A stretch of 64,000 nucleotides of DNA from a bacterium. Its GTDB lineage: Bacteria > SZUA-182 > DTGQ01. A program made the position numbers and the translations under genes. Of this stretch, positions 25,938 through 34,804 are shown piece after piece. Each line of letters opens with the position of its first letter. Within the stretch, counting starts at the first letter, position 1. Under the pieces are notes generated by a model. That model was not told the DNA's origin, made no database searches, and saw nothing but the letters and a program-made list of their open reading frames with translations. The stretch covers positions 241,360 to 305,359 of the forward strand of contig JBFLZW010000022.1 of NCBI GenBank assembly GCA_040755755.1, given 5' to 3'.

Positions 25938-25981
25938 TTGGTGTTATGGCATAAATGTGCTATAATATATTGGCATAAATG
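25938..25981 (+). promoter_or_regulatory. strong promoter flanked by direct repeats (likely operator)
   Basis: TTGGTG (25938-25943), a 17-base spacer, then a perfect TATAAT (25961-25966) preceded by an extended -10 TG. An 11-base direct repeat TGGCATAAATG occurs at 25947-25957 and 25971-25981, 24 bases apart, so one copy lies in the spacer and one over the expected start site. This is the geometry of a repressor site. It lies 130 bases upstream of the pRiA4b ORF-3-like gene. Confidence 0.6.
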
Positions 25982-26110
25982 CCGTTTCAGCCCACGGTAA
26001 ATTTACCATTCAGCTCCTGATTAATCCTGATTAAGAGGAGCAAAGCGGCTATCACCAGAAAATATTATTCCAATCCAAACAAGAAAGGCTCAACAAAGGA
26101 AGGATTAAAA

Positions 26111-26980
26111 ATGGAAGAACAACAGGAAAGAGAAATACCGAAGGGAAGATGCTTCTTCTGTAATTCTGCCTTCAGCAAGACAGAGATGACCAGACACTTA
26201 TCCTCGTGCAAGGCAAGGGCAGCTTCCGAAATGGCAGTCCAGAAGAACAAAAAGGCAAGCAAGAACAAAAGCTTTCATCTTCTGGTGGAAGGACGCTACC
26301 AGCCTGAATACTGGATGCATCTGGAGGTAAAAACCAAGGCTACTCTCGATGATCTGGATGAATTCCTCCGGGATATCTGGCTTGAGTGCTGCGGGCACAT
26401 GAGCGCTTTCACCATCGAAGGGCGAACCTTCGTCTCAGGGCCTGACCGGGACAGCGGCGAAGAGGGATTCGATATCGAGCTGGGCAGCATTCTCAGCCCC
26501 AAGATGAAATTTTACCACGAGTATGACTTCGGCACCACCACGGACCTTTCGCTGAGAGTCCTGTCGGAGCGGGAAAGCAGCCCTGGCGACTGGCCTGTTC
26601 GACTGCTGGCGAGGAATGAAGCCCCTCAGATAAACTGTGAGGTATGTGGAAAACCGGCTACCGTGGTGTGCAGTCAGTGTATCGACGAGGGTGAGGGGTG
26701 GCTGTGCAGCGAGTGTGCCGAAGACCATGAATGTGGTGAGGAGATGCTCCTGCCGGTGGTTAATTCGCCGCGAGTCGGAATGTGCGGCTATACCGGAAAC
26801 GGAGATGACGAGGAAGATCTGGACTGGGAAGATGAAGATGAAGATGAAGACTTCTTCGATGAGGAAGAGGATTACGGCGAGAACGGCGAGGATGACGAGG
26901 ACATATTCGGCGACGATCTGATATTCGAGGAAGAAGAGGAAGACGAAGAGGATATGTTCGAGGACGATGAAGAAGAGTGA
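26111..26980 (+). CDS. pRiA4b ORF-3-like protein with zinc fingers and acidic tail
   Basis: A 289-residue protein. Residues 14-33 form a C-x2-C-x11-H-x3-C zinc finger. The middle (about 55-170) matches the plasmid pRiA4b ORF-3/TnpR-like domain ('LDDLDEFLRDIWLECCGH', 'YHEYDFGTTTDLSLRV'). A second Cys-rich module (about 176-212) follows. The last 55 residues are almost entirely Asp and Glu with a few aromatics. The fold's role is unknown; the acidic tail may mimic nucleic acid or bind basic partners. It overlaps the spermidine-synthase-like gene by 14 bases, so the two are probably co-transcribed from the promoter at 25938-25966. Confidence 0.75.
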   Translation: MEEQQEREIPKGRCFFCNSAFSKTEMTRHLSSCKARAASEMAVQKNKKASKNKSFHLLVEGRYQPEYWMHLEVKTKATLDDLDEFLRDIWLECCGHMSAFTIEGRTFVSGPDRDSGEEGFDIELGSILSPKMKFYHEYDFGTTTDLSLRVLSERESSPGDWPVRLLARNEAPQINCEVCGKPATVVCSQCIDEGEGWLCSECAEDHECGEEMLLPVVNSPRVGMCGYTGNGDDEEDLDWEDEDEDEDFFDEEEDYGENGEDDEDIFGDDLIFEEEEEDEEDMFEDDEEE

Positions 26981-28616
26981 TCCCCCGGCCATGTCCTCGC
27001 AAAGAGGCGGAAATCGCCTTGTGTCCGGAGAGACGCCAAAGACCCTGCCATCGGCCAGGCTGAAAGTCCTTTTGATCGTCACACCCCTGGTCACCGGTGC
27101 GGCGGTGATGATGATCGAGCTTCTTGGCACACGGATCATCAGCCCGTATTTTGGGGTCAGTCTGTATGTCTGGACCTCGCTGATTACCGTGACCCTGGTA
27201 GCCCTGGCTGGCGGCTACTGGTGTGGCGGTCATATAGCTGACAGAAAAAAGAAGGCTGGCTTTTTGTACCTGCTGATTTCCCTGGCCGGATTTTTTCTGC
27301 TCTTCATTCCCGGACTGAAGAAAACCTTTCTGGTCCTCTCCTCCCATCTTGGGCTGAGAGTGGGCAGCCTGGCAGGTTCGTTTCTGCTGTTTTTTCTTCC
27401 GCTCTTTCTCCTTGGAGCTGTAACTCCTTACCTGGTCAGGCTTTATGCTCATGATCTCGGGCATATCGGCAAGGTTGTCGGCCATCTTTACGCCATCTCC
27501 ACGGCCGGCAGTTTCGCGGGCACGGTTTTGACCGGCTTTGTGCTTATTCCCCATTTTAAAAACGAATCGATTCTGCTCCTTGTCTCAGCCACGCTTTTGG
27601 CTCTTCCCCTGGCTTACTGGCTCTTTTTCCGGGAAAAAAAAGGGGCCAGCGGCCTGCTGCCCGTAATTCTGGCAGCCCTTGCTGTCCCCATAGTGCTGAG
27701 CAGGCTTCATGCCGGACCGCAGGGTGATCAGGTAATCAACCAGACCCGGTTTCATATCGTAGCGGAGGAGAACTCCGCCTATGGCCAGATCAAGGTGATC
27801 GATGCCAATGACCGCTTCAGGATCCTGGTCCTGGATGGTCTCACCCAGAATGCCATCGACCTTTCGAGCGGCCTCTCCGTCCATGCATATACCTATGCCT
27901 TGCAGCTTATTGCCAGGTCTTACAACCCCGGCGGAAGGACAGCCCTGGCCATCGGTCTTGGAGCGGGAACTGTCCCTTCCGAGCTTCGCAGGGATAATTT
28001 TGTGGTCGATTGCGTCGAGATCAATCCGGTCATGGCCAGAGTGTCGGAAAAGTATTTCGGCTTTAACCCCGCTGGCCTTAATCTGGAAATTCAGGATGCC
28101 AGATACTTTGTCAGAAACTGCCGCAAGAAATACGACCTGATTTTTCTCGATGCTTTCAACGGGGATTCCGTTCCTGAGCATCTCCTGACCCTGGAAATGT
28201 TTCAAGACCTCAAGCGGCTCCTCAATCCCGGCGGAGTCCTGAGCATCAACTTTTTCGGCTCCCTGGCCCCCGAACATTCGTTCGGCACCTGTTCTCTGGC
28301 CAGGACTCTGCAGCAGGTCTTCGTCCAGGTGGTTGCCTTTACCAATCTGTCGGCGGACCAGATCGGGGGCAACATTTATTTCCTGGCTGCCGATGAGCAC
28401 AAAGACCCCGGTCGGCTGATCGAGATTGACCGCAACCGCTGTTTCTATCCTCTCTATGATGAGCTGAGCAGCCTGGGGGAACACAAAATCGACATCAAGG
28501 CAGATTCGGGCATCATCCTTACGGATGCCTACAATCCAATCTCTTTCTATGATGCCGGCACCAGGGAAAAAGTCAGGGAAGGGATGCAGTCGCTGCTCGG
28601 AAAATTGCTGCTGTAG
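26967..28616 (+). CDS. membrane-anchored spermidine-synthase-like protein
   Basis: A 549-residue protein. Residues about 30-230 form six to eight membrane helices of the MFS-like type found fused to polyamine synthases ('MMIELLGTRIISPYFG', 'GAVTPYLVRLYAHDLG'). Residues about 250-480 form the aminopropyltransferase fold, with IGLGAGTVPSEL as the nucleotide-binding loop and DAFNGDSVPEHLLT as the active-site Asp region. Soluble family members transfer an aminopropyl group from decarboxylated AdoMet to putrescine. The membrane fusions are widespread but their substrates are not known. No AdoMet decarboxylase gene is in the window. Start overlaps the previous gene by 14 bases. Confidence 0.82.
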   Translation: MKKSDPPAMSSQRGGNRLVSGETPKTLPSARLKVLLIVTPLVTGAAVMMIELLGTRIISPYFGVSLYVWTSLITVTLVALAGGYWCGGHIADRKKKAGFLYLLISLAGFFLLFIPGLKKTFLVLSSHLGLRVGSLAGSFLLFFLPLFLLGAVTPYLVRLYAHDLGHIGKVVGHLYAISTAGSFAGTVLTGFVLIPHFKNESILLLVSATLLALPLAYWLFFREKKGASGLLPVILAALAVPIVLSRLHAGPQGDQVINQTRFHIVAEENSAYGQIKVIDANDRFRILVLDGLTQNAIDLSSGLSVHAYTYALQLIARSYNPGGRTALAIGLGAGTVPSELRRDNFVVDCVEINPVMARVSEKYFGFNPAGLNLEIQDARYFVRNCRKKYDLIFLDAFNGDSVPEHLLTLEMFQDLKRLLNPGGVLSINFFGSLAPEHSFGTCSLARTLQQVFVQVVAFTNLSADQIGGNIYFLAADEHKDPGRLIEIDRNRCFYPLYDELSSLGEHKIDIKADSGIILTDAYNPISFYDAGTREKVREGMQSLLGKLLL

Positions 28617-28808
28617 GCGGCTGACAAGCTTCTTCGTCACACCCCCACCCCCTACTTCCGCTCCTCCTCTGGGCTTACCTCTGTGTCTTGAGTGGTATCC
28701 TTATGTCTTTGTCTTTTGTCTTTGTCTTTTTGTAGTATACGCAAGGAAATTTATTCCGAGAGTTATGTCATGAGGATATAGAATGCAGAGTAAGGAGGAT
28801 TACCTAGT
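28617..28808. other. intergenic tract of 'gtctttgtctttt' repeats
   Basis: Pyrimidine-rich words (tctttgtcttttgtctttgtc, about 28690-28735) are the reverse complement of the 'caaagaca' tracts at 14790 and 9243. The last 20 bases hold the AAGGAGG site of the aldolase gene. No gene seen. Confidence 0.5.
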
Positions 28809-29867
28809 ATGGAACGATTCATAGAACGGATTGAGGAATTGCTTGGTGATGAAACATCGCTTTTGACCTATTCATGCCGGGGGATTTCAAGAGACAGGCT
28901 TCATTTGCCCGGCCCTGATTTTATCGAGCGGGTGCTGGTGCCGACTGACCGGCCGGTTGCCACGCTCCGGAATCTTCGGTGGATGTTCAACACCGGACGT
29001 CTGGCTGGTACAGGGTATCTATCCATCCTTCCCGTTGACCAGGGTATCGAGCATTCGGCAGGTTCTGCCTTTGCTCCCAATCCGGATTATTTTGATCCGG
29101 AAAATATCGTCAGGCTGGCCATTGAGGGAGGATGCAACGCTGTTGCCTCAACCTGTGGGGTACTGGGTGCCGTAGCCCGCAAATATGCCCATAAGATCCC
29201 TTTCATTCTCAAACTCAATCACAATGAGCTGCTGTCATATCCAAACACCTATGATCAGGTGGAGTTTGCCAGTGTAGACAAAGCCTTTGAGATGGGTGCG
29301 GTAGGAGTCGGGGCCACTATCTACTTCGGTTCGCCGGAATCGAGGCGGCAGATCGTTGAAATTGCCCGGGTGTTCGAGCAGGCCCATGAACTTGGGATGT
29401 TCACCGTGCTGTGGTGCTATCTGCGCAATTCGGCCTTCAAACAGGACAAGGATTACCATAATTCCGCGGATCTGACCGGGCAGGCGAATCACCTGGGCGT
29501 GACCATTCAGGCTGACATCGTTAAGCAAAAGCAGCCGGAAAACAATGGCGGCTATCCAGCTCTGAAGTTTGGAAAGACGGATAAGAGGGTCTATTCGGAG
29601 CTGGTGCCGGACCATCCCATTGAATGGACCCGCTATCAGGTGGCCAATTGCTATATGGGACGGTCAGGGCTGATCAACTCAGGCGGCGAATCGCTCGGCA
29701 AGGGTGATCTTGGCCAGGCCGTGCGCACGGCAGTAATCAATAAGCGGGCGGGCGGTACAGGGCTGATTACCGGGCGAAAAGCTTTCCAGAAGCCGTTGAA
29801 GGAAGGAATTGCCCTGCTGAATGCGGTCCAGGATGTTTACCTGGCAAAGGAGGTGACGATTGCCTGA
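28809..29867 (+). CDS. fbaB: class I fructose-bisphosphate aldolase (archaeal/FbaB type)
   Basis: A 352-residue cytoplasmic enzyme of the DhnA-type TIM-barrel aldolases: '[16 protein letters not shown]' near residue 75, 'FILKLNHNE' near 135, '[19 protein letters not shown]' near 245 and '[14 protein letters not shown]' near 285. It interconverts fructose 1,6-bisphosphate with the two triose phosphates through a Schiff base, in glycolysis or gluconeogenesis. Length equals that of E. coli FbaB. Strong AAGGAGG upstream. Stands alone; the 3' neighbour is convergent. Confidence 0.9.
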   Translation: MERFIERIEELLGDETSLLTYSCRGISRDRLHLPGPDFIERVLVPTDRPVATLRNLRWMFNTGRLAGTGYLSILPVDQGIEHSAGSAFAPNPDYFDPENIVRLAIEGGCNAVASTCGVLGAVARKYAHKIPFILKLNHNELLSYPNTYDQVEFASVDKAFEMGAVGVGATIYFGSPESRRQIVEIARVFEQAHELGMFTVLWCYLRNSAFKQDKDYHNSADLTGQANHLGVTIQADIVKQKQPENNGGYPALKFGKTDKRVYSELVPDHPIEWTRYQVANCYMGRSGLINSGGESLGKGDLGQAVRTAVINKRAGGTGLITGRKAFQKPLKEGIALLNAVQDVYLAKEVTIA

Positions 29868-29949
29868 GCGCACCACGGCACCAGGAATGGGCTGCCCGTC
29901 AGGGAGATGGATGGCAAAATGGTGTCTGGCGGGGCCTGTGAGCCCCACT

Positions 29950-31767
29950 TTAAAACCCGTAGAGGGGGTAGATCAGGGGTACGAGCAGCAAGGTCAGGAT
30001 AACGGTCAAAACGACCAGGGGGAAGCCAAGGCGTACATAGTCACGGCCGCTATAGCCGCCAGGCCCCATGACCAGCAGATTGACCGGATGTGAGAAGGTG
30101 GTGAGAAAAGAGGCAGAGGTAGCAATGGCCACAGTCATGGCAAAGGCACGCGGGTCAGCTCCGACGTGCAGCCCGGCACTAATGGCAATGGGGCCGATTA
30201 TCAAGGGGATAGCAGCACCGCCAGGGATAAACTGAGTAAGCACGACCGTAAGTCCGCAAAAACCAGCCAGCAGAGCAAACGGCCCGAATCGGCCCAGGGT
30301 GTCTGTGAGGAGCCTGGCCATAAGGTGAGCGGCGCCTGTTTTATTGAGAGCGGCCCCTGCGGGCAGCATTCCACCGACGAGCACAATGGAGCGCCAGTCA
30401 ATGGCTTCATAGGCATCATCCATAGTGATCTGGCGGGTCAAAATTAGCAGCGTGGCACCAATAAAGAGTGTCTCGGCCACCGGGAGCCACTGCGTGGCGG
30501 CACAGGCAAGCGCAGCCGCAATAATCACCAGGGCAACCCAGGACTTTCCAAGAGGCGGTTGTTTATCCTCTTTCCTGCCCAGGACGATTAAATCATGGTC
30601 AGTTTTAAGCTGGTTAAGACGCGCATGCGTACCCTGGAGAAGCAAGGCATCGCCAAACTGCAAGGGCAGCTCTTTGATGCCCTGGCGGATTGGCTGTCCA
30701 TTGCGCCAGATAGCGAGTACACTTAAGCCATAGCGCTGGCGAAACAGTATCTGGCGCAGGGTCTTATGGGCCAGTGACGATCGCGGAGTGATGATGGCCT
30801 CGACCAGGCCAACCTTTTTCGGCATTAACCTCTCACGCTGGCCATCATCGCCTGACTCTGCTTCCAGCCCCAGGGCCGTGAGCTTTGCTGCCGGACAGGA
30901 GGGGGTGAAAAGAAGGCGGTCATGCACGGCCAGTTGTTCTTTCGATCCAGGCGTGAAGATTACCTGACCGCTGCTGCGGTAGATGGCCACGATATTTATA
31001 TCCAAAACCTTGCGCAAGCCGCTGGAAGCCAGCGTAGAGCCAACCAGGGGCGAGTCAGGCAGAACGGAGGCCATATGAAATTCACCTTGAAGCCCATAAA
31101 GCTCAGCCAATGGTATAAATTGGCCCTTCTCCTCCGGGGGCAGGAACATTTCAGATGAGGCGGGAAGTAATCGCGGGGTCAGCCAGATCATGACTGCCAG
31201 ACCGACGACAGCGACAGGGCCGCCGACAGGGAGAAAATCGAGGAGCCCGAAAGCAGGCAGGCCATGATTTCTGAGTATGGATGACATTACGATATTGGAG
31301 GTCGTCAGCAGGGTGGCCATGCCTGCCAGTTGCGTGGCAAAAGCCATAGGCAGCAGCAATCTTTTTGGGCTGGCTGATACCCTGCGCATGGCGGAGATAC
31401 CGGCGGGCATCAGCACAGCGGCAGCAGCAATATTATTCATGAAGAGGGAGAGGAAAGCAGCGCTCAGGGAGATGGAAAACAATAAGGATCTTTCACTGTG
31501 GCCGGTTATCCGCACCAGGAAGGCACTCAGGATTTCACCAAGACCTGTTTGCCTGATGGTTTCTGTAATAACGAAAGCGGCCAGGAGCACAATAACCGCT
31601 GAGCTGGTGAATCCACTGAATACCTCCCCCCAACTGATGACTCCGGTGATAGAGAGAGCTATCGGCACCAGCAGGGCCACCAGGTCAGGGCGCAGCCAGC
31701 CGCCGATGAACAAGACAGAGGCTGCCAGCATTATACTGAGGACGAGAACCATAGGCTCACTGGGCAA
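29950..31767 (-). CDS. SLC13/DASS-family permease with two TrkA-C domains
   Basis: A 605-residue transporter with two blocks of membrane helices (about 5-195 and 400-600) around a cytoplasmic insert of two RCK/TrkA-C domains (about 215-300 and 310-390). This is the layout of bacterial SLC13 proteins of the sulfate or anion type rather than the shorter dicarboxylate type. The stop of the sulfotransferase gene lies 3 bases before its start, so the two form an operon. The pairing fits sulfate or another sulfur anion as substrate, but this is inferred from context only. Confidence 0.82.
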   Translation of the reverse strand: MPSEPMVLVLSIMLAASVLFIGGWLRPDLVALLVPIALSITGVISWGEVFSGFTSSAVIVLLAAFVITETIRQTGLGEILSAFLVRITGHSERSLLFSISLSAAFLSLFMNNIAAAAVLMPAGISAMRRVSASPKRLLLPMAFATQLAGMATLLTTSNIVMSSILRNHGLPAFGLLDFLPVGGPVAVVGLAVMIWLTPRLLPASSEMFLPPEEKGQFIPLAELYGLQGEFHMASVLPDSPLVGSTLASSGLRKVLDINIVAIYRSSGQVIFTPGSKEQLAVHDRLLFTPSCPAAKLTALGLEAESGDDGQRERLMPKKVGLVEAIITPRSSLAHKTLRQILFRQRYGLSVLAIWRNGQPIRQGIKELPLQFGDALLLQGTHARLNQLKTDHDLIVLGRKEDKQPPLGKSWVALVIIAAALACAATQWLPVAETLFIGATLLILTRQITMDDAYEAIDWRSIVLVGGMLPAGAALNKTGAAHLMARLLTDTLGRFGPFALLAGFCGLTVVLTQFIPGGAAIPLIIGPIAISAGLHVGADPRAFAMTVAIATSASFLTTFSHPVNLLVMGPGGYSGRDYVRLGFPLVVLTVILTLLLVPLIYPLYGF

Positions 31768-31770
31768 TAC

Positions 31771-32406
31771 TTATTTACGGTTGCGATAGAGGCTGGGGTC
31801 GACCACCCCGGCCATTTTTCCCCTATCGAGGTGTCCACCCAGAAATCGATTGATTTTTTCAACCTCTTCGGCAGGGCTTTTCAGCAACTTACTATGGTCG
31901 ATGAAGAGAACTTTAAAATGAGGTTCGTGGTCCAGCATATATTTTACCTTGCGAAGATGGTTTTCATAATTTTGAATCATCTTTTCGTCACCCGCCGGGT
32001 CATCGATGGCCACGCCCCTGTGGGCAAGCATTTTATTTTGAGAGGCAATCACTTCCTGAAGGTTACGTTCTATAAAGATTACCTTATAGTTGTTATTATT
32101 TGGCAGATGCTCCAAAAAATAAGAAACGATCTTGACCGCTTTGCCCCTTAATTCAGCTAACCATGCTTTGTCAGTACCTTTGTCAAGCTCTTTCACTTTC
32201 TCCAGTTCATAGTAACCCTTTGGATTATCGGTATCGGCAGTACGCAAACCATCGGTAACGACTTGCATGCCGCCAGCTTCCAATATCTTCATGAGCATGG
32301 ATGTCCCGGAACGGGGCAGTCCTGAAACAATAACAATTGGTTGGCCATATTTAATTCTTCGGTAAAGGTACACTATCTTATCCTCTCTCCATAAATAGAA
32401 AAGCAT
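31771..32406 (-). CDS. sulfotransferase-family protein
   Basis: A 211-residue protein with the PAPS-binding P-loop-like motif VSGLPRSGTSMLMKIL near residues 27-42 and a later 'VIFIERNLQEVIASQNKML' segment matching the 3'-phosphate-binding region of the sulfotransferase fold. It is shorter than most carbohydrate sulfotransferases. Family members move a sulfuryl group from PAPS to sugars or other acceptors; many bacterial ones of this size are uncharacterised. Operon with the downstream SLC13 permease. Confidence 0.75.
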   Translation of the reverse strand: MLFYLWREDKIVYLYRRIKYGQPIVIVSGLPRSGTSMLMKILEAGGMQVVTDGLRTADTDNPKGYYELEKVKELDKGTDKAWLAELRGKAVKIVSYFLEHLPNNNNYKVIFIERNLQEVIASQNKMLAHRGVAIDDPAGDEKMIQNYENHLRKVKYMLDHEPHFKVLFIDHSKLLKSPAEEVEKINRFLGGHLDRGKMAGVVDPSLYRNRK

Positions 32407-32533
32407 TCATTCCTGAACGAGAATAACTGGAGAATATTATACAGGGATACGGGTAAAAGTAAAGGCAAGAAAAGATCGCAGCTCAGTGCATGGTGTGGGA
32501 ACTGACCTGGCGATCCCTCAGAACGATGGGCTG

Positions 32534-33004
32534 TCAGGGGGGCTGCTCTTTCAACTTCTTCAATGCCGTCTGAATGGCTTTCTGCGTAGTGAGAATGCTG
32601 CTCTGACTCTGGTAGGGCTGGCGTCGCCAGACGAATCCCCGGGTAAACAGGCCGTCTTTTTTCCAGCGGGGAACAACATGAATGTGAAGGTGCATTACCC
32701 TCTGACTGACCCGGTTATTGATGGCGATAAAGGAACCATCGGCTTTCAGGCCCAGTTCAAGAGCGCGGGCCAGAACCTGGGCCTGGGAGAAGAGTGGCTG
32801 AATGAGATGGTGCGGCAAGTCAAGAAAGGTTTCATAGTGCTGCCTGGGAATTACCAGGATATGACCTCTGAGCAGGGGCTGATGATCGAGGAAAGCGAGA
32901 GTATTTTCATCCTCAAAAATAATGAAGCTTTTGACCTCGCCCCGCATGATCCTGCAAAAAGTGCATTCAGATTCTATCCGCTCAGAGATGTTTATATTTT
33001 CCAT
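32534..33004 (-). CDS. HIT-family nucleotide hydrolase or transferase
   Basis: A 156-residue protein with the triad motif HLHIHVVP near residue 110 and an N-terminal CxxC (CTFC), as in Fhit/HINT-like diadenosine polyphosphate hydrolases and Ap4A phosphorylase-like proteins. The ATG at 33004 is preferred over a TTG 18 bases earlier; neither has a strong ribosome site. Likely cytoplasmic. A 'ggccact' repeat (33036-33074) lies just upstream. Confidence 0.85.
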   Translation of the reverse strand: MENINISERIESECTFCRIMRGEVKSFIIFEDENTLAFLDHQPLLRGHILVIPRQHYETFLDLPHHLIQPLFSQAQVLARALELGLKADGSFIAINNRVSQRVMHLHIHVVPRWKKDGLFTRGFVWRRQPYQSQSSILTTQKAIQTALKKLKEQPP

Positions 33005-33035
33005 AAGCGGTGTTAATCCCAACGTGTTATGATAA

Positions 33036-33074
33036 TTCAGTTATCAGTTTTTACTGACCACTGGCCACTGACCA
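33036..33074. repeat. 'ttcagttatcag...actggccact' repeat, copy 1
   Basis: About 36 bases are shared with 49283-49318 (ttcagttatcag, a T run, then ttactgaccactggccact). Intergenic in both places. Confidence 0.7.
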
Positions 33075-33093
33075 CTTTTCCTCCTGACCACTC

Positions 33094-33804
33094 TTACTCT
33101 CCCACGGTCAGCAGGCAGTAGGCGCGCTGACCGAAGCGGCTCTGAACAAAGCGGGAAACGTTGTGAACCGGAATCCCCCCTGGCGTAAAAGCGTGCGGCG
33201 AGCCATGGTGGGCGTGCGCATGAACAATCACATCCACGCCGTGACGGTCAAAGACATCGGCAAAGAGTGACGATCCGAGAAAAGGGTACAGTTCGACTTC
33301 TTCGCCTGCCAGTGTCTCCTTGATCGGCGCGTAGTGCATGGCCGCTACCCTGAAACGGCAGTTCAGGTTCCCCAATGCCTTATCTATCCGGGCGGCTTCG
33401 TTGATGCTGGTTTTAATGAAATTTTTCAGAGCCTGCTCGCCAAAGGGCTGGACATGCAGTTTTCCGAATCCGCCGCAAAAACCTTTGGTACCGACAATTC
33501 CCACGTTGTTGATTATGCAGGTATTCCCATCCAGAACACAAATGCCGCTTCCTCTCATCATTCTGGCCAGGACTTCGGCCTGGTCGCTCTCATGGTCATG
33601 ATTTCCGATGACTGCAATTATCGGCAGGGAAAAAACGCTGAGCTCATCCAGGAGAACTTCCATCTCCCTGATCTGCCCCAGATTGGTGATGTCGCCTGCC
33701 AGGATCAGTATGTCCGCTTCGCGGTCAATCCCCTTCAGAAGCTGCCTGATCATTCCGCTCGAATCAGGCTTGCAGTGCAGATCGCCGATGGCGGCGATTC
33801 TCAT
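33094..33804 (-). CDS. calcineurin-like metallophosphoesterase
   Basis: A 236-residue protein with the full metallophosphoesterase motif set: GDLHC (7-11), GDIT (about 37-40), GNHDHE (about 67-72) and a C-terminal HAHAHHG. These residues bind two metal ions. Its start overlaps the end of the nucleotidyltransferase gene by 4 bases, so both come from one mRNA. The pairing suggests a shared nucleotide or RNA end-processing role, but the substrate is not evident. Confidence 0.85.
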   Translation of the reverse strand: MRIAAIGDLHCKPDSSGMIRQLLKGIDREADILILAGDITNLGQIREMEVLLDELSVFSLPIIAVIGNHDHESDQAEVLARMMRGSGICVLDGNTCIINNVGIVGTKGFCGGFGKLHVQPFGEQALKNFIKTSINEAARIDKALGNLNCRFRVAAMHYAPIKETLAGEEVELYPFLGSSLFADVFDRHGVDVIVHAHAHHGSPHAFTPGGIPVHNVSRFVQSRFGQRAYCLLTVGE

Positions 33805-34610
33805 AGACGCTCTCCCTTATCGTTGACCAGGGGAATCAGGTTGCATCCGTTTTCAAAGCCCCACTCCCGGCAGTCCACGGCAAAGGCGAACGGATCGAGC
33901 AGCATGCCGCGGAACGCCTTCGGTCTCTTGGGCTTCGACCAGCCCTCCCGCATCTGCTCGAACAGGGCAGCCAGCAGTTCCTTCGGCAGGTAATCTGAAT
34001 GGGAAGGATAAACAAAATCAAAGAGGATCAGATAGATCAGCAGTATCTCCCGGTTGTCTTTCAGGTGAATGAGCACCCGCTGCCAGTCAATCTTTCCCTG
34101 AACTGCCAGCATAAGATGGACAATATCTGCACCGTCAAAGCGGTCTCTCTTGAGCATATAAACTTTGGAGGCGATCAATTCCTCCACTGCGGCCAGTTGA
34201 GTCCTGACGCCCATGAGCTCGGCAGGCTGACAGTATTCGAACCATGTCCCGTCAATCGGGAATTGGCTGCTCGATGTTCCGAAAATAAGGTCCATGAGGT
34301 ACGGCCTCTGGTGCACTTTGGCCAGCCAGTATACATCCCGGACCTCGGTCTCGAACCCGGCCCTGCTCAGGGCATTGAGGGCTTTTTTGACATCGCCCGG
34401 CTGGAGAAAGATGTCCAGATCCTTCGTATCCCGCCAGATGCCGGTATAAGCATATACGGCAAAGGCCCCGCCCACCACGTACTCGACACCTGCCTCGTTC
34501 AGGATGGTCAGCCAGCGGGTAAACACGCTTGCTTCTTCAGGCGTAATCCGGATGTTGCCTATGGTTATCCGATCTATCGGCAGTTCTCTGTTCATCTCCT
34601 GATTCGTCAA
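33801..34610 (-). CDS. nucleotidyltransferase-fold protein
   Basis: A 269-residue protein with the polymerase-beta-like signature: 'VVGGAFAVYAYTG' near 45-57 and 'KDLDIFL' (metal-binding DxD) near 63-69, followed by helical regions. It resembles AbiEii/DUF6036-type nucleotidyltransferases, some of which act as toxins and some as housekeeping enzymes of unknown target. First gene of a two-gene operon with the overlapping phosphoesterase. No adjacent antitoxin-like gene. Confidence 0.7.
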   Translation of the reverse strand: MTNQEMNRELPIDRITIGNIRITPEEASVFTRWLTILNEAGVEYVVGGAFAVYAYTGIWRDTKDLDIFLQPGDVKKALNALSRAGFETEVRDVYWLAKVHQRPYLMDLIFGTSSSQFPIDGTWFEYCQPAELMGVRTQLAAVEELIASKVYMLKRDRFDGADIVHLMLAVQGKIDWQRVLIHLKDNREILLIYLILFDFVYPSHSDYLPKELLAALFEQMREGWSKPKRPKAFRGMLLDPFAFAVDCREWGFENGCNLIPLVNDKGERL

Positions 34611-34716
34611 TATGTTCCCCTTTAACCGATGAAGTGATTATGAGAAAGTGTAATTACTTTTCGGCTTCTTGGCGGGAAATACCCTCATTGAACCATTCAA
34701 GAGATGCACGGCGGAA

Positions 34717-34773
34717 GGGTGGGGCTGCTTTTTTACCCCACCAAATACCGCACGCGATCTCTTTGTCGAGCCT
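34717..34773. repeat. 57-base dispersed repeat, copy B
   Basis: Same orientation and 53/57 identity with 18854-18910. GGTGGGG/CCCCACC stem with a T-rich loop, followed by 'aaataccgcacgcgatctc'. It lies between the nucleotidyltransferase gene and the 3' end of a convergent-side secreted protein gene. Confidence 0.8.
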
Positions 34774-34804
34774 AACTGGCCGCGGATTTGCGCGTCGCGT
34801 ACTT

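Noticed and set aside
27585-28640. 351-codon minus-strand frame across the spermidine-synthase-like gene
   Set aside because: Antisense shadow of a gene with well supported motifs; no independent evidence.
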